A stretch of 10,592 nucleotides of DNA from Gammaproteobacteria bacterium (GCA_023381645.1 JAMCRJ010000095.1:1-10592); one strand, 5' to 3'. Counted from the stretch's first letter, positions 1-7,936 are shown. Notes: a model not told the origin generated them from the letters alone. Translations and numbers: made by a program.

Positions 1-54
1 ATGCACCTCCGTGATGGTGCCGATGGCTATCTTGTCTTGGGGACTTCCATCCAT
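1..54 (-). CDS. Possible 5' end of a gene running off the left edge (hypothetical)
   Basis: An open minus-strand frame starts with ATG at 54 and runs off the left edge, giving only MDGSPQDKIAIGTITEVH. A purine-rich GGAAG lies about nine bases upstream of the ATG and could be a ribosome binding site. Eighteen codons are too few to assign a family. The alternative ATG four bases further in (50) hits a stop after seven codons, so only the frame starting at 54 stays open. If real, this gene is divergent from the plus-strand genes to the right. The open frame may be chance. Confidence 0.2.
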   Translation of the reverse strand, partial: MDGSPQDKIAIGTITEVH

Positions 55-522
55 TCGTAGTTCTTCCGCCTTACAACGATGATAACTGGTGTGTTCGGGC
101 CCCGTCCGTCACGCTGGCAGCGCCGGGTTATTTACTATACGACATATGCCCTTTGCGATGCCGCCGAGCAACCAATAACTTTACCCCATACTAACCTATC
201 ACAATCTCTGGGTAAGAACGTTCAATCCCACTCAGATCCATGCCTTTGGCAAACCCAATCTGCTCTCCATGACCCTTCACCAGACGATGATCGTGCGTCT
301 GGGTGCTCTCTCGGGTGCCCACGCGCCGCTAGTGGTTTATCGCTTCGGCTCGGATTCCGCCACTTTGCGTGCCCAGGACCGCGCGGCTGGCGCCGGCACT
401 CTATGCCGCATGGCCCGTCAGTCACCCGCTGTCGGACCTGGACCAGCGGACCGGTTTCCTTGCATGAAAGGGCAATAGAAACTAATATTCTGATGGCGTT
501 GATAATGCACTGGAGGTGCAAA
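55..522. other. Gene-poor leader region, no convincing gene
   Basis: About 470 bases lie between the left edge and the first convincing gene. Several short open frames overlap here on both strands (for example 269-478 plus and 222-545 minus). Their translations are rich in Arg, Ser, Pro and Cys, lack recognisable domains and have no good ribosome binding sites. The plus frame of the downstream gene stays open back to 79, but that extension puts about 148 unlikely residues in front of a clear signal peptide. I see no RNA gene or terminator. The region probably holds the upstream control sequence for the gene at 523 or decayed coding sequence. Confidence 0.4.
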
Positions 523-939
523 ATGTCAAAAAAATCATTTTTCATTCCTATCCTGGGCGCTGTCCTGTGTCTGCCGGCCGGGGTTGTCCTCGCCGCAGAT
601 GCGGCCCCCGCTGCCGGACAGGTTCAAAACCAGATGATGTATGGCAGCCAGTTGATGACCCCCAAGCAGCGTGCGGAGTATCGCGCTAAATTGCGTGCGG
701 CCAAGACTATCCAGGAACGCGAACGGATACGTCAGGAACACCACGAAGAGATGATGGAACTGGCCAAGAAAAGAGGGGTGACCTTACCCGCCGTACCACC
801 CGCAGGCGGGGCCGGTATGGGTCCCGGCCGTATGAACGGCGGGGCCGGTATGGGTGGCGGCGCGGCGGGTATGGGTCCTGGTACCGGAATGATGGGAACC
901 GGCGCAGGCGGTGGAATGGGTGCCGGTCCGCGGCGTTAA
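523..939 (+). CDS. Small secreted (periplasmic) protein with Gly/Met-rich C-terminal tail
   Basis: This encodes 138 residues. The start at 523 is chosen because a strong GGAGGT (512-517) sits five bases upstream and the first 24 residues form a classic Sec signal peptide: Lys-Lys, a hydrophobic core (FFIPILGAVLCLPAGVVL), then a cleavable ALA-like site near VLA/ADA. The mature protein has a charged helical segment (about residues 47-90, LMTPKQRAEYRAKLRAAKT...) ending in KKRGVTLP. This helix type occurs in small proteobacterial periplasmic proteins of unknown function, and the LMTPKQ start recalls the LTxxQ motif of Spy/CpxP-like chaperones, though that link is weak. Residues from about 95 to 138 are almost entirely Gly, Ala, Met and Pro with repeated GAGMG/GMG units. 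Methionines in such a tail could bind Cu(I) or another soft metal in the periplasm, which is inference only. No operon partner is visible; the next gene starts 172 bases downstream. Confidence 0.8.
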   Translation: MSKKSFFIPILGAVLCLPAGVVLAADAAPAAGQVQNQMMYGSQLMTPKQRAEYRAKLRAAKTIQERERIRQEHHEEMMELAKKRGVTLPAVPPAGGAGMGPGRMNGGAGMGGGAAGMGPGTGMMGTGAGGGMGAGPRR

Positions 940-1071
940 GACGCAGCACACCCCGCGCGGAAAAGTCAAGTCCCGGGCGGCAGGTTCGCTCCTCGGCTCC
1001 ACAGACCAGGGGCAGCCAGCGCAAACGCGCCTTCCCGTCGGTAGCGCGTGGGCTGCCTATCAACGATGAAT

Positions 1072-1092
1072 CCAGGGCGTAAACGGCCCTGG
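1072..1092. other. Inverted repeat (hairpin) upstream of the DMT transporter gene
   Basis: CCAGGGC (1072-1078) and GCCCTGG (1086-1092) form a perfect 7-bp stem with a seven-base loop, ending 19 bases before the transporter start codon. No T-run follows, so it is not a standard intrinsic terminator. It could be a transcript-processing structure, a weak terminator for the upstream gene or an operator. Confidence 0.35.
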
Positions 1093-1111
1093 TCCCAACG
1101 ACAGGATTCCC

Positions 1112-2161
1112 ATGCCACGCCTCCATAGCCTGCAGCGGCCTGGCATTCAGGCCGCACTTCTGTCGGCACTGCTTTTCGGCGCAAGCACACCGCTGGCGAA
1201 GATCCTGCTGGCGTCGATGACTCCGTGGATGCTGGCTGGACTCCTCTATCTGGGCTCAGGTCTGGGCCTGACGCTCTATCGCTGGTTGCGGCGCGCCGAA
1301 TCCGTGCGGCTAACGCGCCGGGATGCCTTCTGGTTTGCCGCTTCGGTACTGTCCGGCGGGATCGTGGCGCCGGTGCTGTTCATGATCGGTTTGCGAGGTG
1401 CTGCGGCATCGACGGCATCCCTGCTGTTGAATGCGGAAGCCGTGTTTACGACGCTGCTCGCGTGGTGGGTGTTCAGGGAAAGTTTTGACCGGCGCATTGC
1501 CTGGGGTATGGCGGCGATTGTGCTGGGAATGGTCCTCCTCAGTTGGCCTGGGCAGGTGCATCTTGATCATCTCTGGTCCGCTGCCGCCATCATCGGCGCC
1601 TGCTTCGCCTGGGGTGTGGATAACAATCTGACCCGCAAGGTATCCCTGACGGATACGAGCTGGATCGCCGCCAATAAGGGCTGGGTGGCGGGCGGCGTCA
1701 ATCTCGGCCTGGCTCTGCTGCTCGGTGACCATCTGCCCGCCCTGCCCGATCTGGCGGCGGCAATGCTGCTCGGATTTTTCGCCTATGGCGTCAGCCTCGC
1801 CCTGTTCGTGGTCGGCCTGCGCCATCTCGGCAGTGCGCGGACCGGAGCGTATTTTTCCAGCGCGCCCTTTGTCGGTGCCGTACTCAGCGTGATGCTCGGG
1901 GCTCCGGTCAGCCCGCTCCTGGTGATCGCCGGGGCGCTGATGGGCTGGGGCATCTGGATGCATCTCACCGAGCGTCACGAACATAGCCATACCCATACCT
2001 TTATGGAACATGATCATACCCATGTGCATGGAGCGCATCACCAGCACACCCATGCGTTTCCGGTGGCACCGGGAGTCCGTCATCGCCACCCGCACCAGCA
2101 CGAGGCGCTGACCCACAACCACGCCCACGCGCCAGACATGCACCATCTGCATGACCATTAA
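1112..2161 (+). CDS. DMT/EamA-family membrane transporter with His-rich C-terminal tail
   Basis: This encodes 349 residues; AGGA at 1103-1106 lies five bases before the ATG. Residues about 10-285 form the ten-helix EamA fold as two repeats of five hydrophobic segments. The first repeat begins IQAALLSALLFGASTPLAKILL and includes the typical GLRGAAASTASLLLNAEAVFTTLLAWWVFRE segment; the second begins near LWSAAAIIGACFAWGVDNNLTRKV and includes the parallel GLRHLGSARTGAYFSSAPFVGAVLS. The family acts in the inner membrane and exports metabolites or moves small solutes. The last 61 residues (289-349) are cytosolic or periplasmic and contain 23 His, mostly as HxH pairs (HEHSHTHT, HDHTHVHGAHHQHTH). 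Such tails are seen in metal-handling proteins and also in a subset of DMT transporters, so a Zn/Ni/Co role or metal-sensing regulation is a reasonable inference. The true substrate cannot be read from sequence. The gene stands alone, with about 100 bases on its right containing a probable promoter for the next gene. Confidence 0.88.
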   Translation: MPRLHSLQRPGIQAALLSALLFGASTPLAKILLASMTPWMLAGLLYLGSGLGLTLYRWLRRAESVRLTRRDAFWFAASVLSGGIVAPVLFMIGLRGAAASTASLLLNAEAVFTTLLAWWVFRESFDRRIAWGMAAIVLGMVLLSWPGQVHLDHLWSAAAIIGACFAWGVDNNLTRKVSLTDTSWIAANKGWVAGGVNLGLALLLGDHLPALPDLAAAMLLGFFAYGVSLALFVVGLRHLGSARTGAYFSSAPFVGAVLSVMLGAPVSPLLVIAGALMGWGIWMHLTERHEHSHTHTFMEHDHTHVHGAHHQHTHAFPVAPGVRHRHPHQHEALTHNHAHAPDMHHLHDH

Positions 2162-2215
2162 CCGCCGCCCGATGGCGCGCAGACAGGCGCCCGCCCCGCA
2201 CCGTTTTGAAGCACC

Positions 2216-2221
2216 TATAAT
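2216..2221 (+). promoter_or_regulatory. Candidate -10 element of the phosphoketolase promoter
   Basis: A perfect TATAAT lies 46 bases upstream of the preferred phosphoketolase start, in an AT-rich patch between GC-rich genes. No good TTGACA-like -35 is found 16-18 bases further up, where the sequence is GC-rich. If used, it would need an activator or an alternative contact. The expected transcription start is about 2228, giving a leader of some 40 bases. Confidence 0.4.
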
Positions 2222-2257
2222 TTGAACACTACCCCATTCAACCCATTCCCAGAAAAT

Positions 2258-2261
2258 GAGG
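2258..2261 (+). promoter_or_regulatory. Ribosome binding site that decides the phosphoketolase start
   Basis: GAGG lies six bases before the ATG at 2268. The in-frame ATG at 2256 has no purine-rich site upstream and overlaps this GAGG, so 2268 is the better start. A third in-frame ATG at 2274 is less well spaced. Confidence 0.55.
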
Positions 2262-2267
2262 CTTGGC

Positions 2268-4715
2268 ATGACGATGGAACACGATGCAGCTTGTGAGGGT
2301 GAGAGCATCAGCGCCTACGGGACCGCCCGAGCGACGGTCGAAGATCAACCTCTGAACCCCGATGATCTGCGTAAGATCGACGCCTACTGGCGGGCCAGTC
2401 TTTACCTGTGTCTCGGGATGTTATACCTCCGGGATAATCCGTTGCTGCGGGATCCGCTCAAGCCGGAGCACATAAAGCCGCGCCTGTTAGGTCACTGGGG
2501 ATCGGACGCGGGCCAGTGTTTCACTTATATTCATTTCAATCGCCTGATTAACAAATACGACCTGAACGCGATCTATATCTCCGGGCCGGGGCACGGGGCA
2601 CCGGCCATACTCTCTCAAGCCTACCTTGAGGGAACGTACTCGGAGACATATCCGGACAAAAGTCAGGATATCGCAGGCATGCGGCGATTTTTCAAGCAGT
2701 TTTCCTTCCCTGGGGGCATCGGCAGTCACGCGACACCGGAAACCCCGGGCAGCATTCATGAGGGCGGAGAACTCGGCTACAGTGTTTCGCACGCATTTGG
2801 AACCGTCTACGACAACCCCGACCTGATCGCACTGGTCATGGTGGGCGACGGGGAGGCGGAAACGGGTCCCCTTGCCACGAGCTGGCACAGCAATAAGTTC
2901 CTCAATCCGATTACCGATGGCGCGGTGCTGCCGGTGCTCCATCTCAACGGCTATAAAATCAACAACCCCACCATTCTGGCCCGCATCACCCATGAGGAAC
3001 TGGAGGCATTATTTATCGGGTATGGTTATACCCCTTATTTTGTGGAAGGAAGCGACCCTGCGAGCATGCACCAGGCGATGGCTGCCACCATGGAACGGTG
3101 CGTATTGAAAATCCGGGAATTTCAGGACAAAGCGCGGCACACCGGCACGGCCTTCCGTCCGCGCTGGCCGATGATCATCCTCCGCTCCCCCAAGGGCTGG
3201 ACCGCGCCCCGCAAGGTGGACGGACACTATCTGGAGGGCTTCTGGCGGGCACATCAGATCCCCATTCCGGACGTCGTTTCCAATCCGGCACATCTGCAAC
3301 TGCTGGAATCCTGGATGCGCAGCTATAGGCCGGAGGAACTCTTCGACGCGCGGGGTCGGCTCATCGCCGAGCTGCACGAACTGGCCCCGAAGGGTAAGCG
3401 CCGGATGAGCGCCAATCCTGTGGCCAACGGCGGTCTGCTGCGCCGCCCTCTGGATATGCCCGACTTCCGCGTATTTTCCATCGCGGTACAGGATGCGGGC
3501 GGAACCCGGGCGGACAATGTGCCCACCCTGGGGCACTTTCTCAGGGAGATTACGCGGCGAAACATGCAGAACTTCCGCATCTTCGGTCCGGACGAGACCC
3601 AATCCAATAAACTTGACGCCATATATGATGTCACCCAAAAAGTCTGGCTGGGGGCGTATTTTCCCGAAGATGCCGATGGCGGGGCATTGGCGCTGAGCGG
3701 GCGGGTCATGGAAATGCTCAGCGAACATACCCTGGAAGGATGGCTGGAGGGGTATCTGCTCAGCGGGCGGCACGGCCTCATCAACAGCTATGAGGCCTTC
3801 ATTCACATCATCGATTCCATGTTCAATCAACACGCCAAGTGGCTGGAAAAGTGCAACGAATTACCCTGGCGCGCCAAGGTGGCATCACTCAACCTGCTGA
3901 TTACGGGTCTGGTCTGGCGCCAGGACCACAACGGCTTCACCCACCAGGATCCAGGTTTTCTGGACGTCGTCGCCAACAAGAGCCCCAATGTCGTGCGCAT
4001 CTATCTTCCACCCGATGCCAACTGCCTGCTCTCGGTGACCGATCATTGTCTGCGAAGCGTGAATTATATCAATGTGATCGTCGCGGATAAGCAAACGCAC
4101 CTGCAGTATCTGGACATGGACGCTGCCATGGCGCACTGCGCAAAGGGTGCCGGGATATGGGAATGGGCCAGTAACGACATGGGAGAAGAACCCGACGTGG
4201 TCATGGCCAGTTGCGGTGACGTGCCCACCATGGAATCTCTGGCGGCGACCGCCCTGTTGCGCCAGCATCTACCCGATATAAAAATACGCTTTGTGAATGT
4301 CGTCGATCTCTTCAAACTGGTACCCCATACCGAACACCCCCACGGCATGACGGACCGTGAATTCGAGGCACTCTTCACCTCCTCAAAACCGGTTATTTTC
4401 AATTTTCACTCCTATCCCTGGCTGATACACCGGCTCACCTACCGCCGCCCCGCCCAGCACCACATTCATGTACGGGGCTATAAGGAAAAGGGGAACATCG
4501 ACACACCGCTGGAACTCGCCATCCGCAACCAGACGGACCGGTTCAGCCTGGCTATTGATGCCATTGACCGGATCCCCCGTTTTTGCGACACGGGTTCCGG
4601 TGTGCGTGAGATACTGCTCAACCTGCAATTCGCCTGTAAAAATCATGCATACGAGTACGGCGTGGACCCGCAGGAAATCACCGACTGGCAATGGCCTTTC
4701 CGGGATACTCCCTGA
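2268..4715 (+). CDS. xfp: Xylulose-5-phosphate / fructose-6-phosphate phosphoketolase
   Basis: This encodes 815 residues (819 if the earlier ATG at 2256 is used), full length for the family. The enzyme is thiamine-diphosphate dependent and cytosolic. It splits xylulose 5-phosphate (and often fructose 6-phosphate) with phosphate into acetyl phosphate plus glyceraldehyde 3-phosphate (or erythrose 4-phosphate). The order of family motifs is complete: [10 protein letters not shown] with the conserved His (about residue 76), SGPGHGAPA (106-112), the long [16 protein letters not shown] and [25 protein letters not shown] stretch, the thiamine-diphosphate/Mg motif [14 protein letters not shown] (from 193), [11 protein letters not shown] with the catalytic-type Glu (about 443) and GFTHQDPGF with the conserved His (about 559). 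The C-terminal XFP domain ends with the usual [24 protein letters not shown]. No frameshift or missing key residue is visible. In an autotroph it would link Calvin/pentose-phosphate sugars to acetyl phosphate; no acetate kinase or phosphotransacetylase gene is in the window, so that routing is inferred. Confidence 0.97.
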   Translation: MTMEHDAACEGESISAYGTARATVEDQPLNPDDLRKIDAYWRASLYLCLGMLYLRDNPLLRDPLKPEHIKPRLLGHWGSDAGQCFTYIHFNRLINKYDLNAIYISGPGHGAPAILSQAYLEGTYSETYPDKSQDIAGMRRFFKQFSFPGGIGSHATPETPGSIHEGGELGYSVSHAFGTVYDNPDLIALVMVGDGEAETGPLATSWHSNKFLNPITDGAVLPVLHLNGYKINNPTILARITHEELEALFIGYGYTPYFVEGSDPASMHQAMAATMERCVLKIREFQDKARHTGTAFRPRWPMIILRSPKGWTAPRKVDGHYLEGFWRAHQIPIPDVVSNPAHLQLLESWMRSYRPEELFDARGRLIAELHELAPKGKRRMSANPVANGGLLRRPLDMPDFRVFSIAVQDAGGTRADNVPTLGHFLREITRRNMQNFRIFGPDETQSNKLDAIYDVTQKVWLGAYFPEDADGGALALSGRVMEMLSEHTLEGWLEGYLLSGRHGLINSYEAFIHIIDSMFNQHAKWLEKCNELPWRAKVASLNLLITGLVWRQDHNGFTHQDPGFLDVVANKSPNVVRIYLPPDANCLLSVTDHCLRSVNYINVIVADKQTHLQYLDMDAAMAHCAKGAGIWEWASNDMGEEPDVVMASCGDVPTMESLAATALLRQHLPDIKIRFVNVVDLFKLVPHTEHPHGMTDREFEALFTSSKPVIFNFHSYPWLIHRLTYRRPAQHHIHVRGYKEKGNIDTPLELAIRNQTDRFSLAIDAIDRIPRFCDTGSGVREILLNLQFACKNHAYEYGVDPQEITDWQWPFRDTP

Positions 4716-4801
4716 ATACCACCGTGTACCAGCAAAACGTTACGGTGTGGCGCCCCATCTCAATCATTCCGTGCCGTTATTAATTTACTCGAGGAAAGCC
4801 T

Positions 4802-5584
4802 ATGCCGTCATCGCCGACATCTCAAACACCATCCCACCAAAACCACCGCGCGCGCATTATGGTCAGTATAGCTCTCATTTTTATCACCGGGATCCCATCA
4901 TTCACATGCGCATTCGCCAACACCGCCAAGAAATCAAAGCGCTGGTCAGGGAGCGTGGCGTTCGGATTTTCCAGCGCCACGGGAACATACCCATCCATAA
5001 ATCTCCACAGCCACGACTGGGTACGCTGGCAGTATCACCGTTGGGAAAACCGTGCGCACGTGAGCTACGATTACACTGCTGCATCCACTGCGGTTTACGC
5101 CAATCGCCTCGTTCTGGAAGATCAGGGGCGATATTATTTCAAACCAAAGATTCACTATATCTTCAGTGACATCCGTTATGACAGAAATCAATTTAACGGA
5201 TATTATTACCACTTGATAGAAACCATAGGCGAAGGCAATATCGTACCGCTCGGCAAAACCATGTCCATAGATTATCAGGGAGGCATCGGCGCTCAGGAAG
5301 ACCAGCCTATAGGTATGAAATATCAAACCAACCCGGCCGCACGTTTAGCGGTGGGTTATCAGTGGCACCTGACCCGCCATGCGACTTTCAAGGAAAACAT
5401 AACCGCCCAGCTATCCACAGCCAACAACAATACTTATGAGTCGGTTACCAGCCTGCAATCCCAGTTGTATGGTCCATTAGCCTTGCAGCTATCTTATACC
5501 GCCACCTACAACGAATTCCCCGTGATCAGTTATTATAAAAAGTTTAACACCATTACTGCAGCGGATTTGAAATTCCATTTTTAG
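4802..5584 (+). CDS. DUF481 (YdiY-like) outer-membrane beta-barrel protein
   Basis: This encodes 260 residues, with GAGGA (4791-4795) six bases before the ATG. The N-terminus carries a polar stretch of about 19 residues, then MVSIALIFITGIPSFTCAFA, a likely signal peptide with cleavage near AFA/NT. The long n-region is unusual, and an internal ATG at residue 20 is an alternative start. The mature part alternates polar and aromatic residues in strand-length segments (WSGSVAFGFSSATGTY, RWENRAHVSYDYTA, RYYFKPKIHYIFSDIRYDRNQFNGYYYHL, MSIDYQGGIGAQ, ARLAVGYQWHLT, FKENITAQLST) and ends in KFHF. A terminal Phe is the outer-membrane barrel sorting signal. This pattern matches DUF481, whose best-known member is the salt-induced E. 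coli YdiY of unclear function. It lies 86 bases downstream of the phosphoketolase gene and could be cotranscribed or separate. Confidence 0.78.
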   Translation: MPSSPTSQTPSHQNHRARIMVSIALIFITGIPSFTCAFANTAKKSKRWSGSVAFGFSSATGTYPSINLHSHDWVRWQYHRWENRAHVSYDYTAASTAVYANRLVLEDQGRYYFKPKIHYIFSDIRYDRNQFNGYYYHLIETIGEGNIVPLGKTMSIDYQGGIGAQEDQPIGMKYQTNPAARLAVGYQWHLTRHATFKENITAQLSTANNNTYESVTSLQSQLYGPLALQLSYTATYNEFPVISYYKKFNTITAADLKFHF

Positions 5585-5656
5585 CCACTCGGGGCTATGC
5601 GACACAAAATCGCGCAAGGTGATTCGGGAGAGGGTGCAATGCGGAAAGGTGCTATT

Positions 5657-5681
5657 TAATATGGCGGAGAGGGTGGGATTC
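5657..5681. repeat. Distal attachment site (displaced 3' end of tRNA-Ser)
   Basis: These 25 bases are identical to 10466-10490, which contain the 3' end of the tRNA-Ser gene (CCA end, acceptor strand, 3' half of the T-stem and part of the T-loop) plus five bases beyond the tRNA end. Identity stops abruptly at both sides (5656/10465 and 5682/10491). No tRNA body follows here, so this is the fragment left when an element inserted into the tRNA gene. It marks the host-element junction opposite the integrase. Confidence 0.88.
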
Positions 5682-5953
5682 TGCCCTCCACTCATATTTA
5701 ATATTTACTTTCAATGAGTTGCAAACAACCGCCTTGACCAGATAGTTACAGTGATTAGTTACAAATACAGTATCAAGCCGCTAAACTATCAGAAGCACGC
5801 GATGTTATCAACCGCTGATCCAGCTTGCTGGCAACGACGCTTGTCCTGAAAGTCTCCCTATTCTGGGGATTTTTCGCAGGCTCTGAACCACCAAGTCGCT
5901 CATTGAACGGCAGCAGTAGACTGATTGCAGACATTCAGCACTGTTAGGCATGG
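5682..5953. other. Noncoding left end of the element, with short direct repeats
   Basis: This 272-base stretch between the distal att and the DUF4145 stop codon has no open frame worth calling. It is more AT-rich than the host. TAGTTACA occurs twice (5743-5750 and 5756-5763, 13 bases apart), and TATTTAATAT occurs on both sides of the att core (5653-5662 and 5695-5704). Repeats this close to an att end may be integrase/excisionase arm sites or bending-protein sites. TCCC/GGGA around 5855-5870 followed by TTTTT resembles a weak terminator but its stem is too short to call. Confidence 0.45.
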
Positions 5954-6838
5954 CTAATTGAGCTTGAAGTGCTGTAACTGAGTTGGTGATGAACCAAAAG
6001 TGTCCACCTTGCCAACGCTGAGTTTCGTAAAACCTCCAGCACCAATTTCTGCTATTAGCTGAGATTCGAGCTGTGAAAGAGAACCTTGAATTCGGCGGAC
6101 ATCTTTTGCGAGAAACTTCGCTAGCGGGTACTCATCCCCGCTGGAATAGTTTTCGAGGTTCTTCTCTAATAGTTTTTTGAATTCCTCGAACTCAGTCACT
6201 ATCGTGTCGAGCTTTCCCTTTGCCTCAGCGTCTAGCACGTAAACTGTAGTAATTAGATGCTCAATGATTTTCAGTGCAATCTTAATCTGCCTATCAGATG
6301 GTTTTTTGATGTCATGCGCTGCGTCATTTCCCAAGAATCGGATTGCGTGTAGTCGCTCTGCATCTTTTTGTGAAATGAGACCTTGGGTCGCAAGCCGCGA
6401 TATTCTAATTTCAAGGTTCCTTCCCGAAATTCCACGATCATTACAAATCGCTTCGATTGTCCCGCGAAGACCGAGCCCTGCAAGAATTCCTGCGCCTTCT
6501 TGAATTGCCGTCAAAGATTCCTCGTATACCTCTCGAACAATGCCTGGTACATAGTTGGTTCCGTCAAGTTCGTGATGATCTTTAATAAATTTTGGATAAG
6601 TTTCGATAGTCTTTGGTACATCCCATTCATCGTCTGAAATGGGAAAGGCTACTTCATAGTCTTCAAAGACATAGCGAAAAGATGTGTTCTCACAGCCTCT
6701 ACACTGAATAACCATGTAATAGATTGCGCAGTGGTATTCCTCGCCACCATCTTTGGTATGCATGCATTTGATGTCGTGCAATGTTGACTGCCCACACCTT
6801 GAACATGGCGACCTTACTGGCTTGAGATATTTAGTCAT
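5954..6838 (-). CDS. Zinc-ribbon DUF4145-domain protein
   Basis: This encodes 294 residues, starting with ATG at 6838; upstream AAGAG is a weak ribosome binding site. Near the N-terminus two CxxC knuckles (C12/C15 and C46/C49, with further Cys at 25 and 37) look like a zinc ribbon. Residues about 100-205 match the DUF4145 pattern: a helical domain with YEESLTAIQEGAGILAGLGLRGTIEAIC, then GISGRNLEIRISRLATQGLIS and the signature IRFLGNDAAHD with conserved Asn and His. The last ~80 residues are charged and helical, perhaps a coiled coil. DUF4145 is found as a stand-alone protein and fused to restriction or other defence enzymes; its biochemical role is not established. As the only accessory gene in this element it is the likely cargo, and an anti-phage role is inference. 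Base composition is clearly more AT-rich than its neighbours. Confidence 0.8.
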   Translation of the reverse strand: MTKYLKPVRSPCSRCGQSTLHDIKCMHTKDGGEEYHCAIYYMVIQCRGCENTSFRYVFEDYEVAFPISDDEWDVPKTIETYPKFIKDHHELDGTNYVPGIVREVYEESLTAIQEGAGILAGLGLRGTIEAICNDRGISGRNLEIRISRLATQGLISQKDAERLHAIRFLGNDAAHDIKKPSDRQIKIALKIIEHLITTVYVLDAEAKGKLDTIVTEFEEFKKLLEKNLENYSSGDEYPLAKFLAKDVRRIQGSLSQLESQLIAEIGAGGFTKLSVGKVDTFGSSPTQLQHFKLN

Positions 6839-6891
6839 CGTTGTGCTCTTGAATTAATGTTTAACGTGAATTCGACTGCACTGAGGCTGCA

Positions 6892-6920
6892 GCATAACAT
6901 GCGATATTGCCGCATAACAT
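6892..6920. repeat. Two GCATAACAT direct repeats upstream of the DUF4145 gene
   Basis: GCATAACAT occurs at 6892-6900 and again at 6912-6920, so the copies are 20 bp apart, close to two helical turns and on the same DNA face. They lie 54-82 bases upstream of the DUF4145 start codon, where a promoter or operator would be expected. No protein partner can be named. Confidence 0.4.
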
Positions 6921-6987
6921 TTCTGGATCTCCCAGGCTAAAACTAGCATTGCCTAATGATGCCTTTGCCTGGTTCTTGGTAGCATTT

Positions 6988-7884
6988 TTAGCCGTTCGGG
7001 CCTCCCTGGGCTTTCATCGCCTCGATCTCAGCAGTTAGGCGATTCACCCGATGTGTCAAGGACGATTCCAGGGCAGACAGTTTTTTGGTGGTCCAGGACT
7101 CAGGGGGATCTAGCAGGGTACCGACCTGCTTGATTCCGTCCCAGCGACCGCGTGGCGTCTGTTCGACCTGATACAGTTCTACAAGGTACAGGAGGCTGTC
7201 AGGCCAGCCTTCTGCGTGAGCTACCTGCAGCAACCGATGCGTCAGAAGCGCGCCCAGATGTTCTTCGGCATAGTACAATTCGAGCCCCATGAGATATACC
7301 CCTTCGCTGATCTGGTAGGCAGCCGTCCAGGCCCTCGACAGGGGTCCCCGGATCAGGCGGCAGAGGGCTTCAAAGTCCTGCCGTTTGCGGCTGTGTGCTT
7401 CCACTTCCACCCACTGCATGGCCGAACCGCTTGCATCAACCTCCAGAATCGCACCGTCCGGCACCTTGTTGGCAACCGTGATGTCTGGGGTACGTCGTGT
7501 CTGGATTTCATATTCTGTCCAGACTTGCATCCCCTGCAGCAGCCGGGTGATAAGAATATTATTACTGAGGCTCCGGTGCCGTACATTCCCGAAACGCAAA
7601 TCCAGGCCCGACTTGGCGATGACCGTAGGTCGGAAGCTCTTTAGGTAACTCGCTCCGGCTGGGCGCAGCACATAGGCAGAGCCACCGCCATCAATCACCC
7701 GGCGGAGGAGCAGGCCCTTGTCCTGGGCTTTGCCGAGCAGCCGCTGGCCGAGCTTTTCCCGGGTGGCTGGGGTGCTCCCCGGCCAGAGGATGCGGGTGAT
7801 CTGGTCGCGGGTGAGCCAGCCGAAGCGGCTGATCGCTTCGAGGCCGTTGAGGAGATTTTGCTGGTGCTGCTGTAAGGTATCCAT
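6988..7884 (-). CDS. Replication-relaxation (winged-helix) family protein
   Basis: This encodes 298 residues from ATG 7884. A TTG start at 7929 would add 15 unlikely residues (MADLSGPCRVGAILG). Residues about 8-75 form a winged-helix segment: LEAISRFGWLTRDQITRILWPGSTPATREKLGQRLLGKAQDKGLLLRRV, followed by a beta wing (SAYVLRPAGASYL). The middle part, SLSNNILITRLLQGMQVWTEYEIQTRRTPDITV then PDGAILEV and MQWVEVEAHSRKRQDFEALCRLIRG, matches the layout of the replication-relaxation/MobC-like family, in which the acidic residues and VEVE resemble a nuclease-like fold. Such proteins are encoded by plasmids and integrative mobile elements, near transfer or replication functions. Here no relaxase accompanies it, and it lies directly downstream of a hairpin-rich region that could be its DNA target. 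The C-terminus (EIEAMKAQGG) is a short coiled coil. Confidence 0.7.
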   Translation of the reverse strand: MDTLQQHQQNLLNGLEAISRFGWLTRDQITRILWPGSTPATREKLGQRLLGKAQDKGLLLRRVIDGGGSAYVLRPAGASYLKSFRPTVIAKSGLDLRFGNVRHRSLSNNILITRLLQGMQVWTEYEIQTRRTPDITVANKVPDGAILEVDASGSAMQWVEVEAHSRKRQDFEALCRLIRGPLSRAWTAAYQISEGVYLMGLELYYAEEHLGALLTHRLLQVAHAEGWPDSLLYLVELYQVEQTPRGRWDGIKQVGTLLDPPESWTTKKLSALESSLTHRVNRLTAEIEAMKAQGGPNG

Positions 7885-7888
7885 GCCC

Positions 7889-7936
7889 AATATAGCACCC
7901 ACTCTGCACGGTCCGCTGAGGTCGGCCAAGGTCGGC
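7889..7936 (-). promoter_or_regulatory. Candidate promoter and operator of the replication-relaxation gene
   Basis: On the minus strand TATATT (7889-7894) lies only four bases before the ATG at 7884, so a transcript from it would be leaderless or nearly so. Just upstream, on the plus strand, AGGTCGGC appears twice (7919-7926 and 7929-7936) exactly 10 bp apart, one helical turn. No TTGACA-like -35 and no clear ribosome binding site is visible. A tandem operator overlapping the -35 region is possible, for example for autoregulation by the winged-helix protein. Confidence 0.3.

Noticed and set aside
269..478. Plus-strand open frame of 69 codons in the left leader region
   Set aside because: It has no ribosome binding site and no recognisable motif, and it overlaps other equally long frames in the same GC-rich DNA.
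79..522. N-terminal extension of the small secreted protein
   Set aside because: A strong ribosome binding site and a clear signal peptide place the start at 523; the upstream residues look random.
1310..2308. Minus-strand open frame of 332 codons opposite the DMT transporter
   Set aside because: It is a shadow of the transporter gene on the other strand; the plus frame has recognisable membrane helices and a domain fold.
5582..5597. Hairpin TAGCC...GGCTA after the DUF481 stop as terminator
   Set aside because: The stem is only five base pairs and no T-run follows on either strand in the right direction.
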